Shown here piece after piece: positions 1-5,659 of a stretch of 6,313 nucleotides of DNA. The DNA lies in the NCBI GenBank assembly GCA_023666975.1, contig JAMPAW010000186.1, forward strand, positions 1-6,313. The letters are read 5' to 3'. Within the stretch, counting starts at the first letter, position 1. The number at the start of each line of letters is the position of its first letter. A program made the position numbers and the translations under genes. The stretch comes from Clostridium sp. Its GTDB lineage: Bacteria > Bacillota_A > Clostridia > Lachnospirales > Lachnospiraceae. Below the pieces are notes generated by a model. The model saw only the letters and a program-made list of their open reading frames with translations. It did not search any database and had not been told where the DNA came from.

Positions 1-347
1 ATAGTGGTGTTGGTGAAAATGGGTTCCTGTGGATAAAACTGCGGAAACTCAAGATTTTCAGTATCTTTACAAAAGAAATATGTCCCATACTTCAAATTTT
101 CTAAAGCTTCAAAATCAAATTGAAATGGCGATTCAACCTCGATTTTGTAATTATAACCTCCCTCAGCACATGAATAAAGTTTATCTTTGAATCCATAAAT
201 TCTTTTAACCGTATAATAGCATAACCTGTTTCGATATACTTGTATTAACAAATCTCCTATGCTAATATTTTTATATACATGACAGAATATATAAATTTCT
301 CGACTACATACTTCAGTAAAATTTATCATTGCAACCTTTTGAAACAT
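1..347 (-). CDS. Unidentified protein, C-terminus beyond left edge (possible immunity-type protein)
   Basis: This reading frame is open from an ATG at 347 down to base 1, at least 115 codons, and its end lies outside the window. An AGGAGG (364-359) sits 11 bases upstream of the ATG, slightly far but convincing. An in-frame ATG six codons further in is an alternative start. The protein begins MFQKVAMINFTEV and is rich in aromatic and beta-forming residues. The stretch GDLLIQVY...YTVKRIYGF...AEGGYNYKIEVE resembles the domain-II beta-barrel pattern of EF-Tu-like proteins; that is pattern inference only. No signal peptide or membrane segment is visible. It is AT-rich and follows an Imm26-type gene on the same strand, so a second immunity gene of an RHS toxin cassette is a reasonable guess. 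I do not recognise the family. Confidence 0.6.
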   Translation of the reverse strand, partial: MFQKVAMINFTEVCSREIYIFCHVYKNISIGDLLIQVYRNRLCYYTVKRIYGFKDKLYSCAEGGYNYKIEVESPFQFDFEALENLKYGTYFFCKDTENLEFPQFYPQEPIFTNTT

Positions 348-376
348 TAGCGCTATATCCTCCTGCAAAATATTTA

Positions 377-544
377 CTATACTAAAATCATACAGTGTCT
401 ATCAGCTCGCTTATAGTCACCTTTTTCATTAAATCCCAAACAAAAACCTAGCATTGCCAATCACCCTAATAAAGCATTAATCAAATACGGCATTAAGGCA
501 ATTGGACTTTTGCTTATATTCAAAGAAGTCAAACAATGCCCTAA
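377..544 (-). pseudogene. Decayed in-frame tail downstream of the small ORF 545-772
   Basis: After the TAG at 547-545 the same frame continues as LGHCLTSLNISKSPIALMPY... to a TGA at 463-461. It then continues as LAMLGFCLGFNEKGDYKRAD... to a TAG at 379-377. The segment is hydrophobic with a plausible membrane stretch (LMPYLINALLG*LAMLGFCLGF), and the TGA falls where a Trp (TGG) would fit. An ATG at 454 could start a 25-codon peptide but has no clear ribosome binding site. The simplest reading is that the small ORF once belonged to a longer protein with a membrane segment, now cut by two nonsense codons. Chance continuation of the frame cannot be excluded. The rest of the gap between the two genes shows nothing else recognisable. 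Confidence 0.35.
489..540. repeat. Imperfect inverted repeat (possible RNA hairpin)
   Basis: GGCATT (489-494) pairs with AATGCC (535-540), and inside it GACTT (505-509) pairs with AAGTC (526-530), leaving a 16-base loop and an asymmetric bulge. It lies just past the stop of the small ORF on the minus strand. No clear run of U follows on either strand, so a terminator is not well supported. It also overlaps the decayed in-frame tail of that ORF, so the dyad may be coincidental. Confidence 0.25.
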
Positions 545-772
545 CTAACATGGTGCATCTTTTGTTACATCCGCATCTTCTGTTGCATCCGCATTGTTAG
601 CAGCTCTTGCTCCTTCCACAAATTTGTTAATATCATCTTCTCCTAATTTATCATAGTTGCGTTCAAGTTCTGCACTCAGCCCGTCCTCACCACGCTTTGT
701 GCCCATCCCCGTTGACTTGCCACTGTCTCCTCCGAAAGAACTTATCATGTCGTCGATCTTGTTTTCATTCAA
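545..772 (-). CDS. Small hydrophilic protein, translationally coupled to Imm26-like gene (possibly truncated)
   Basis: A 75-residue reading frame starts at TTG (772-770), which overlaps the TGA of the upstream Imm26-like gene as TTGA. This is a classic coupling arrangement, so the unusual TTG start is credible. An internal ATG at codon 9 (748) has no good ribosome binding site. The protein is acidic and low in complexity, with Gly/Ser-rich and Lys-rich parts, then an amphipathic stretch (LSAELERNYDKLGEDDINKF) and an Ala/Asp/Thr-rich end finishing DAPC. No signal peptide, membrane segment or known motif is visible. The frame continues beyond the TAG with hydrophobic sequence, so this may be the N-terminal piece of a broken longer gene. 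I do not recognise the family. Its position suggests an accessory product of the toxin-immunity cassette. Confidence 0.45.
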   Translation of the reverse strand: MNENKIDDMISSFGGDSGKSTGMGTKRGEDGLSAELERNYDKLGEDDINKFVEGARAANNADATEDADVTKDAPC

Positions 773-1278
773 ACCTCGTCCACATAATTTGACATATCCT
801 TCCTAATTTGTCGTATCATACTCTTTATAATATAATCTCCTACGGGAGACGATGATACATATTTTAAATGCTCTTCAGCACTTATCTTTGTTATGTTTCC
901 GTATAAATCTATCTTTTTCCAGTCATTATCTATGCCAAACGTTAAAAAAATGTCGTCAAAGTCTGAAGCCATATAATCTTCCTGTTGACCAATAATTCTC
1001 CATTCACCTACTATTTTTTTATCAAATAAACTATATGAATCTAGAACTATTGGTGCCATTACTCGTTGAATTTTTTCTATACTTTCTGCACTAATATACG
1101 GTTTTTCAGAATTATAATCAAAAATTTCAGCCAAATGTCCAAAATCCGTCTTTGCAATAATTCTCCCAAAACCATATTCACTTTCGTCCAACTTGAAACA
1201 AAATATATCTCCGTTTTTTATATACCGTACCATTGTTCTTTCTTTTTTATTCCATCCCCATATCTTTAACTTTCGCAT
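769..1278 (-). CDS. Imm26-like immunity protein
   Basis: This is a complete 169-residue frame with ATG at 1278 and an AGGAGG (1290-1285) six bases upstream. A later ATG at codon 16 (MVRYIKNG) is a weaker alternative start. The opening pattern KNGDIFCFKL...EYGFGRIIAK (GDIF 23-26, GFGR 36-39), then FGHLAEIFDY and a GEWRIIG block (91-97), matches my knowledge of the Imm26 family (PF15428). Imm26 proteins are cytoplasmic alpha/beta proteins that neutralise the C-terminal toxin of polymorphic toxins. No signal peptide or membrane segment is present, as expected. The gene directly follows an RHS-core remnant on the same strand, the usual toxin-then-immunity order, and the remnant frame overlaps its start by 13 bases. 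The toxin domain is gone, so this would be an orphan immunity gene. The frame shows no damage. The family call is from memory of the pattern, not a search. Confidence 0.72.
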   Translation of the reverse strand: MRKLKIWGWNKKERTMVRYIKNGDIFCFKLDESEYGFGRIIAKTDFGHLAEIFDYNSEKPYISAESIEKIQRVMAPIVLDSYSLFDKKIVGEWRIIGQQEDYMASDFDDIFLTFGIDNDWKKIDLYGNITKISAEEHLKYVSSSPVGDYIIKSMIRQIRKDMSNYVDEV

Positions 1279-1610
1279 CCACTTCCTCCTTTATTAGTGT
1301 CCGTTCCCTCATCCTCTTGCCTCTCCATATGTAACATTGCTTTGCAAAGGTCAGCATTAATATCAAATAATCCCTATATATAGTATCCACCCTCGTCTAA
1401 AGCAGTAAAACCTGATGGATCATAATATACCACCGGATTATTCCAACAATACGCATACAGATTCAGCCCATCACCCTGGTACACATCCTCCTGCAAAAAT
1501 ATTCCAAGCACAAGATTATCGTACCCAGCCCACAGATAATACTGTTCTATCAGGTCATCATACTGCTGACCCGTATAGCGGATTCGGTTCTGGAATTCCT
1601 GTTCACTTAA
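1266..1610 (-). pseudogene. RHS repeat-associated core, C-terminal remnant without toxin domain
   Basis: Between stops at 1613-1611 and 1376-1374 a 78-codon frame without a start codon encodes NRIRYTGQQYDDLIEQYYL..., then FLQEDVYQGDGLNLYAY and NNPVVYYDPSGF. This is the hallmark C-terminal core of RHS/YD-repeat toxins, including the DPSG motif where the core is normally self-cleaved. The usual R-A-R-Y-Y-N-P-x-x-G-R-F segment reads WAGYDNLVLGIF at the same length, so conserved Arg and Pro residues are lost by substitution. After DPSG only a short tail remains (TALDEGGYYI) before a TAG at 1376-1374. The same frame then runs on as GLFDINADLCKAMLHMERQE to a TAA at 1268-1266, overlapping the Imm26 start. 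A functional toxin domain would normally be around 100 residues or more, so it has been deleted or eroded. Upstream core repeats are also missing. RHS identity is secure; the tail belonging to the old toxin is inference. Confidence 0.82.
1285..1290 (-). promoter_or_regulatory. Ribosome binding site of the Imm26-like gene
   Basis: A perfect AGGAGG lies six bases before the ATG at 1278. It fixes the start at 1278 rather than at the internal ATG of codon 16, and it lies inside the trailing reading frame of the RHS remnant. Confidence 0.65.
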
Positions 1611-1675
1611 TCACTTAGGATAAAAATAAAACGCTAAATTCTTTTCATTTGACACTCCTCCCGTTTTCTACAACT

Positions 1676-2087
1676 TTATAAAGTCCGTCCCCAAACCGTT
1701 TGGTTCTTTATCTCATATACCACCGCATCATTCCGAATAAATTCCTTGCCACGTGTGATTGCAATCATCATTTTATTATGTACATACTTTCCTGTATTGT
1801 TCTTAATCAGTAACCCTGTTTCCTGATCCAGATTAGACGTTATTTCATCAATCATGATGATGGGTTTTGCAGAGATGAGTGTGCGTGCTAAACCGATCCT
1901 TTGTTTTGTCCCCCGGCACAAAACTTCCCTTCTCTCCCGGCTGAACAGGATGTGCGGACAGTTTCCGCTCAATCTCTTCTATTTCGCAATCCTCGCAGAT
2001 CTGACAATATACTGTCTCTTCATATTGGCTCCCACATAATATATTTTCACGAATATCCGTATTCCGAATAACGGTTTCATCCAGAAT
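1676..2087 (-). pseudogene. ABC exporter ATP-binding domain remnant (frameshifted, no Walker A)
   Basis: Two frames together read like the C-terminal half of an exporter-type nucleotide-binding domain. The first (from 2087, after a TAG) gives ETVIRNTDIRENILCG and EDCEIEEIERKL, the segment that follows the Q-loop. The second (98-residue frame, 1972-1676) gives KQRIGLARTLIS, Walker B PIIMIDE, D-loop SNLD and VVYEIKNQTV. The join near 1905-1915 falls in the signature motif: the expected LSGGQ reads VPGD in one frame and CRGTK in the other, consistent with a one-base indel. The switch-histidine position reads AITR, so His is replaced by Arg. No Walker A lies upstream, where the sequence passes straight into membrane-domain scraps. 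The closest type is a single-chain or peptide/bacteriocin exporter; the substrate is unknown. The product cannot be a working ATPase. Confidence 0.75.
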
Positions 2088-2275
2088 CTATCGAGTCTGT
2101 GCGTCTCTTGATTATTCTTTCTAATGATTCTGTTAAAAAGCACCTAATAATAAGTGATACGATCTGAACGGCTATCATCATCACGGCAAATTGCATCCGA
2201 ATTTGAATCAACACAGCCATTGCCATAAAAAAAGGAAACCACACTCATCAAAGTTTCCTGAATCATGTTCGGCAT
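2077..2275 (-). pseudogene. ABC exporter transmembrane-domain remnant
   Basis: One frame gives MPNMIQETLMSVVSFF (from 2275). A second gives MAMAVLIQIRMQFAVMMIAV and QIVSLIIRCFLTESLERIIK, ending at a TGA (2079-2077). The two join cleanly if one base is removed from a seven-T run on the minus strand (2233-2227). The combined sequence has hydrophobic helices followed by an amphipathic SLERIIK stretch, as expected of an ABC exporter membrane domain. It lies directly upstream of the ATPase remnant on the same strand, with the intervening Walker A region missing, so both scraps probably come from one half-transporter gene carrying a large internal deletion. The family call rests mainly on this adjacency and on hydrophobicity. 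The 108 bases between this remnant and the next gene upstream (2276-2383) show nothing I can identify. Confidence 0.5.
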
Positions 2276-2383
2276 CCAGTGCAAGGCATATCCCCCTGCT
2301 CATCCCGCCTCCCAAAATACAACAAAATGGCGCTCCGTTCTCCGCCTATCCGCCTGACAATGCTGTGCAGCCTAACGAATCTA

Positions 2384-2998
2384 CTACTGCATTGCCGTTT
2401 CATTTGAAAACGTATCATTCATTTCAACATCCCCTACCTTCTCCAGTTCCCAATAAGAACCGTTCTTTTCCACAATAATGACATCATCTGCTAGGATGAA
2501 TAGGAATGTCTCATAATCCAATGCATCACCAAATTTTTGATTTTTTTCCGTACAGACGGCTATTGTCAAAATTCCATCCCGACCGTCATATCTGTTATCC
2601 GCCCATGTGATATTTAGAAATTCTTCTGCCGCTAACTCATCTATTTCTGTAGAATAGCATGCATATACCGGTCTATACCATGGCGTTCCATTGCTGATCC
2701 ATGCATTCTCACAAAAAATCAAAATGTCGCCATAAAAACCGTCCCATTGATATTGGCTCGAACGATCCCATCCAACAAAGTCTTTCACCTGCCAAACACC
2801 GTAAATCTTATTTTCAAATTTTTTTGTGGCAACTTCAAAATCGCAGCGATATAATCTTTCATAATCGGATATTACTTCCTGACTTTCTGCTTCATTCCAC
2901 TTCTCGCTGTTACTCTCTCTTTTACTATGAAAAAGTAAAATCAGTAAAGCACACACACAAAAGAGTGTTATTATTACATAAATTAGTCCCTTTTTCAC
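2384..2998 (-). CDS. Membrane-anchored extracytoplasmic protein of unknown function
   Basis: I chose the GTG at 2998, preceded by AAAAGGAAAC, giving 204 residues. An upstream in-frame TTG at 3022 would add eight residues but has little ribosome binding signal. A single hydrophobic helix (about residues 4-24, LIYVIITLFCVCALLILLF) follows two lysines, so the rest should lie outside the membrane. The outer part is rich in Trp, Tyr, Phe and acidic residues. It includes IYGVWQVKDFVGW (about 65-77), a pattern seen in many small secreted beta-sheet proteins of Firmicutes. No catalytic motif is visible and I do not recognise the family. The frame is clean and ends at two consecutive TAG codons. It sits between decayed genes, downstream of the lipoprotein and the broken small gene 3050-3211. 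It may be the last expressed member of that operon. Confidence 0.65.
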   Translation of the reverse strand: MKKGLIYVIITLFCVCALLILLFHSKRESNSEKWNEAESQEVISDYERLYRCDFEVATKKFENKIYGVWQVKDFVGWDRSSQYQWDGFYGDILIFCENAWISNGTPWYRPVYACYSTEIDELAAEEFLNITWADNRYDGRDGILTIAVCTEKNQKFGDALDYETFLFILADDVIIVEKNGSYWELEKVGDVEMNDTFSNETAMQ

Positions 2999-3049
2999 CA
3001 ATCCGTTTCCTTTTCTGCACAATATTTTCTATATCTAATTGCTGTCAGT

Positions 3050-3211
3050 TTATTCTCTATCTATCAGTTCAACCCATTCTTTTTCGGTAACAACCATTTT
3101 CCCATTGCCCCTCTACTCCCGAAAACTATATACCTCGCTTCATCCATGGAATTTATACAAAATCGAAACACTGCAAGTAATGACATTCACTCTGCCCTCT
3201 CGCTCTACCAT
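3050..3211 (-). pseudogene. Small broken gene with two in-frame nonsense codons
   Basis: An ATG at 3211-3209 overlaps the final Trp codon and stop of the lipoprotein gene (ATGGTAG), suggesting coupled translation. Its frame reads MVEREGRVNVITCSVSILYK, then FHG, a TGA (3142-3140), SEVYSFRE, a TAG (3115-3113), and RGNGKMVVTEKEWVELIDRE to a TAA (3052-3050). Both internal stops fall where TGG (Trp) would fit, each one transition away. The last part has the look of a natural soluble C-terminus. An overlapping second frame (MDEARYIVFGS..., 3147-3064) is the alternative reading and would require two frameshifts instead. The rebuilt product would be about 53 residues. I do not recognise a family. The 'gene' could itself be only the end of a longer one lost by deletion next to the lipoprotein. 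Confidence 0.35.
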
Positions 3212-3993
3212 GGTTCAACTTTCAAATATTCTCCGATGTCCTGAACCATAATTCTAGGTCTGCATAAGCCCTCGCTATTGTCTGAATAACGGAGACACCC
3301 CTCCTCCAAATAAAAAAAATTGTAATATAAGCTCCGCCACATATCCGTCCGCCACTCCTCCGACCTGTCAAGTTTCAAATATTTCTCTCCGTAAAGATAT
3401 TCCTGCGTATAATGTTCGAACTGTATCAATATAGAATCCGAATCACGTCCCGCATACAACCGATTCGTTTGTTCCGTTGCCTCCTCCGCCGTAAGAAACC
3501 CTTCTACGGCATCTCTTCTCACTATGCCTCCGTTTTTAATCAATTCTGCAAACCCTTCCCTAATTTCTATCAGATCATCTAAAAACACAACCTCTCCCGT
3601 CTGCATATCCACGGTAACGCACAAGAACCAATACCTGTTGGTCTCTAACCTATAACAAAATTTATACTCAACACTTAAATACCGATCTGTCTGCATATGA
3701 ATAATCGACTCGTAAGATCCGATTCTCTCTTCCGAGAACCACGGCTCTATCAAAATGGAAAAATACTTCGTCAAACTACTATTGACCTTATCCTCCAAAT
3801 CCTTGTCTTCCATTCCGGAAACCTGAATACATTGAAAACGATAACCGGTCGGCAGTGTATAGTTCTCCTCATAAATCTCATATTCCGATTCTGCAATCAT
3901 TTCTTCCGCGTTATTTTCTGTTTGTCGAATCGAAGCTCCGCATGCTGTCCCAGCCAACACGATCGCGAGAAACACCAATCCTATTTTTTTCAT
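3205..3993 (-). CDS. Putative lipoprotein with DUF4163/DUF3298-like domain
   Basis: The start is set at ATG 3993 because AAGGAAGG lies eight bases upstream. The earlier in-frame ATG at 4014 has no properly spaced site and would put charged residues before the signal peptide. The 262-residue product begins MKKIGLVFLAIVLAGTACGA, a lipoprotein-type signal with the candidate Cys at position 18; Gly at -3 makes the lipobox atypical. The mature part has FQCIQVSGMEDKDLEDKVNS (about 53-72), then YLSVEYKFCYRLE and VDMQTGEVVFLDDLIEI (about 128-144). This arrangement is typical of DUF4163/DUF3298 proteins, such as the outer regions of PdaC and RsiV. The gene follows the ABC ATPase on the same strand, and its start lies inside the ATPase reading frame. 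It is probably surface-exposed and linked to the transporter or envelope sensing. The reading frame is intact; the exact function is unknown. Confidence 0.75.
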   Translation of the reverse strand: MKKIGLVFLAIVLAGTACGASIRQTENNAEEMIAESEYEIYEENYTLPTGYRFQCIQVSGMEDKDLEDKVNSSLTKYFSILIEPWFSEERIGSYESIIHMQTDRYLSVEYKFCYRLETNRYWFLCVTVDMQTGEVVFLDDLIEIREGFAELIKNGGIVRRDAVEGFLTAEEATEQTNRLYAGRDSDSILIQFEHYTQEYLYGEKYLKLDRSEEWRTDMWRSLYYNFFYLEEGCLRYSDNSEGLCRPRIMVQDIGEYLKVEPW

Positions 3994-4502
3994 AAAGGGG
4001 GCCTTCCTTTCCATTCTCCATCCGTATCACGCGATCCGCATAAGCGGCAAGATTTTCATTATGCGTTACCCTCATCAGCGCCGCCCCTTCTTTCTTTACC
4101 GCGTCAATCAGGCACCCCATAACCTGCTGTCCGGTTTCTTTGTCCGGATTGCCCGTCGGCTTGTCCGCAAAAATGACTTTCGGGTGGTGAACCAGCGCAC
4201 GCACAATCGCTGCCCGCTGTTGCTGACCTCCGGAGAGCTGTGTTGGGTATTTGTCAAGCTGTTCCCTGATCCCAAGGCTCTTGCTCAAGGTTTCCACTTC
4301 GCTTCTTCTGACACGTTTCCGATCCAGCAGAAGCGGCGTAATCATGTTCTCATAAATTGTCAGCAGCGGCAGAAGATGATAGGACTGGAATCATGATGAT
4401 CTCTCCCTGCTCCACTGCAAGGTTGACATGGTTCAGGGCATGCACGGTAATGTCTCCCGCCGTGTATTCCTTTACTGCATCTTTTAATTCCATCAGGCTC
4501 AT
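3911..4502 (-). pseudogene. MacB/LolD-type ABC transporter ATP-binding subunit, inactivated
   Basis: The gene starts at ATG 4502 behind AGGAGG (4513-4508) and reads MSLMELKDAVKEYTAGDITV...LNHVNLAVEQGEIIMI, the standard N-terminus of this family. At about 4388 the sequence jumps out of frame straight to QSYHLLPLLTIYENMITPLL. The Walker A region and the following 50-60 codons are therefore deleted. The second part (to 3911) keeps the signature LSGGQQQR and the H-loop VTHNENLAAYADRVI. Walker B reads VIFADK: the catalytic Glu of VIFADE is Lys (codon 4162-4160). The D-loop NLD reads NPD (4147-4145). It cannot hydrolyse ATP. Normally this subunit powers a FtsX-like permease, here the gene directly upstream. 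Its frame runs about 80 bases into the lipoprotein gene, which suggests that its natural end has also been altered. Confidence 0.88.
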
Positions 4503-4507
4503 TGTTT

Positions 4508-4513
4508 CCTCCT
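4508..4513 (-). promoter_or_regulatory. Ribosome binding site of the ABC ATP-binding pseudogene
   Basis: AGGAGG lies five bases before the ATG at 4502. It sets this start over the in-frame ATG at 4538, which lacks a comparable site. Confidence 0.6.
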
Positions 4514-4540
4514 TGCCGCAATCGGCAGCTTTGCTCATTG

Positions 4541-5405
4541 TTATTCTTCTCTGATGTCCGCCATGATCTCGTTGGTTTTCCGAAACCGGAGTCCTGCCAT
4601 GACGAGAAAATAGACGGCCAGAATGGAGAGGACTCCGACGCACAGGTAACCGACCGTAACGGTTCCCACATTCCAGTTCTCCACGAGCCGGCTCAGGCAG
4701 CGCCGGAACGGAAAAGAGATGATGACGGCCGCCGCACTGGATACGGCAAGGAGCATCAGGTAACAATCAGCGTATGTTCTTCTGTCTCTGGTGTGAGAAT
4801 ACCCGCCTCGTAGGGAAACGAAGGGGAGACATTCATATACCCTCTGGTCCAGCCGCTGCTCTGTAAGGTCGCCGTATTTTCCATGATTCCGACAATCCGT
4901 AACTGCCAGACATCTCTCGTCGCGCCGCAGGTAAACGTAACCGTATCCCCGATCCCGCTTCCCAGCATCTCACAGACATACTGTTCCGGCACGACTTCCT
5001 CCGGAGACTCACTCCATCTTCCCTCATGGAGCCGCAGCCCCTGCTCTTCCATTCCCGCACACATCTGTATTTCCATCTTGGAAAATGCATCCAGCCTTAT
5101 TTGATTTTCGCAGTAATCGCTCCAAAAAAACCTACTGCTTCGATGTCCTCCTGTTCCAGCTCCTCCCTCAGCAGTTCCGCCTGCGCTTCTGTCAGCCCCT
5201 CTATCTGAAAGTCATACCGGTTCGTTCCCATTGCCTGCTCTTTGTACTGGGTGTTGATACTGTCCCCCATCCGGATCATGCAGAACATCATCGCCGCCGA
5301 GCAGGCGATTCCCAGTATCATCGGACCGCTCCGTTTGATGTGGTGTTTGACGATCATTTTGGTAAAAATGAACATAGGCGCCGCCTTTTTGATCGGTTGA
5401 AACAT
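4541..5405 (-). pseudogene. MacB/FtsX-like ABC transporter permease, broken into three frames
   Basis: Three consecutive minus-strand frames together resemble a MacB-type permease. The first (5405-5097) has a cytoplasmic start, a transmembrane helix (about residues 28-47, PMILGIACSAAMMFCMIRMG) and the beginning of the extracytoplasmic domain, ending AKIK. The second (open to 4756) continues that domain with GLRLHEGRWSESPEEVVPEQ, IGDTVTFTCGATRDVWQLRI and GIMENTATL. The third (4756-4541) holds two hydrophobic helices and the typical cytoplasmic tail RFRKTNEIMADIREE. The first break (about 5097) is a frameshift. The second (TGATG at 4758-4754) probably also hides a deletion, since one or more membrane helices are missing. 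The start could be ATG 5405, or ATG 5375, which has an AAGGCGG nearby. The permease and ATPase together would have moved or removed an envelope-active compound or lipoprotein; the substrate is unknown. Confidence 0.82.
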
Positions 5406-5425
5406 TGGCTTTTCTACTATTTATT

Positions 5426-5453
5426 ATTATAGATCATTCCCAAGGATTGTCAA
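5426..5453 (-). promoter_or_regulatory. Sigma-A promoter for the permease-ATPase-lipoprotein operon
   Basis: On the minus strand a perfect -35 TTGACA (5453-5448) is followed, after 16 bases, by a perfect -10 TATAAT (5431-5426). Transcription should begin around 5419, leaving only about 14 bases before the ATG at 5405, with no Shine-Dalgarno in the leader. This favours ATG 5375 as the real start, or a recent change in the leader. It lies between two divergent gene sets, the usual place for BlaI-type control, but I see no clean TACA...TGTA operator. Confidence 0.75.
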
Positions 5454-5528
5454 TTTCCCGTACAACATTACCTTGCGCAGAAAATTTCGACCTCACACTA
5501 AAATTCCATATATTTTGCTTTATACATA

Positions 5529-5556
5529 TTGATTTTCCCACCCTCATTGGTATGAA
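5529..5556 (+). promoter_or_regulatory. Possible promoter for the BlaI-like gene
   Basis: TTGATT (5529-5534) is followed after 16 bases by TATGAA (5551-5556), preceded by TG at 5548-5549 as an extended -10. Transcription would start near 5563, giving a leader of about 97 bases to the ATG at 5660. The match is moderate. The approximately 250-base divergent region holds no gene besides these two promoters. Confidence 0.4.
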
Positions 5557-5659
5557 ATCGTGATATATTGACTTTATCTTATTTTCGATGCGCGCTGTTT
5601 TTTTCCTTTTATTTTCATTACGTCATCCAAATAAGATGCCCATGATTGGAGAATATGCC

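Noticed and set aside
1415..1618. Plus-strand open frame of 67 codons
   Set aside because: It is antisense to the RHS core, whose minus-strand translation has unmistakable family motifs; no ribosome binding site is seen.
2191..2478. Plus-strand open frame of 95 codons, rich in Pro, Ser and His
   Set aside because: It is a shadow frame across the exporter remnant and the end of the membrane-anchored protein, with odd composition and no start signal.
377..3211. Reassigned TAG/TGA stop codons (alternative genetic code) as an explanation for several frames continuing past stops
   Set aside because: The window also has frameshifts, deletions and lost catalytic residues, and intact genes here use TAG and TGA as normal stops. 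Gene decay explains everything without recoding.
4360..4813. Several overlapping open frames on both strands across the ATPase start and permease end
   Set aside because: They result from high GC content; only the frames with FtsX-like and ABC motifs look like protein.
4833..5104. Alternative minus (4833-5090) and plus (4883-5104) frames over the permease outer domain
   Set aside because: They are rich in Arg/Ser or Pro/Ser without motifs, while the frame ending at 4756 reads like a MacB outer domain.
1676..5405. All frame breaks as long-read sequencing errors
   Set aside because: Homopolymer error could explain the T7 site, but not the deleted P-loops or the Glu-to-Lys and His-to-Arg changes at catalytic positions.
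5454..5600. BlaI operator boxes (TACA...TGTA) in the divergent region
   Set aside because: Only partial matches such as TACAACATTAC and TATACATAT are present; none is a convincing dyad.
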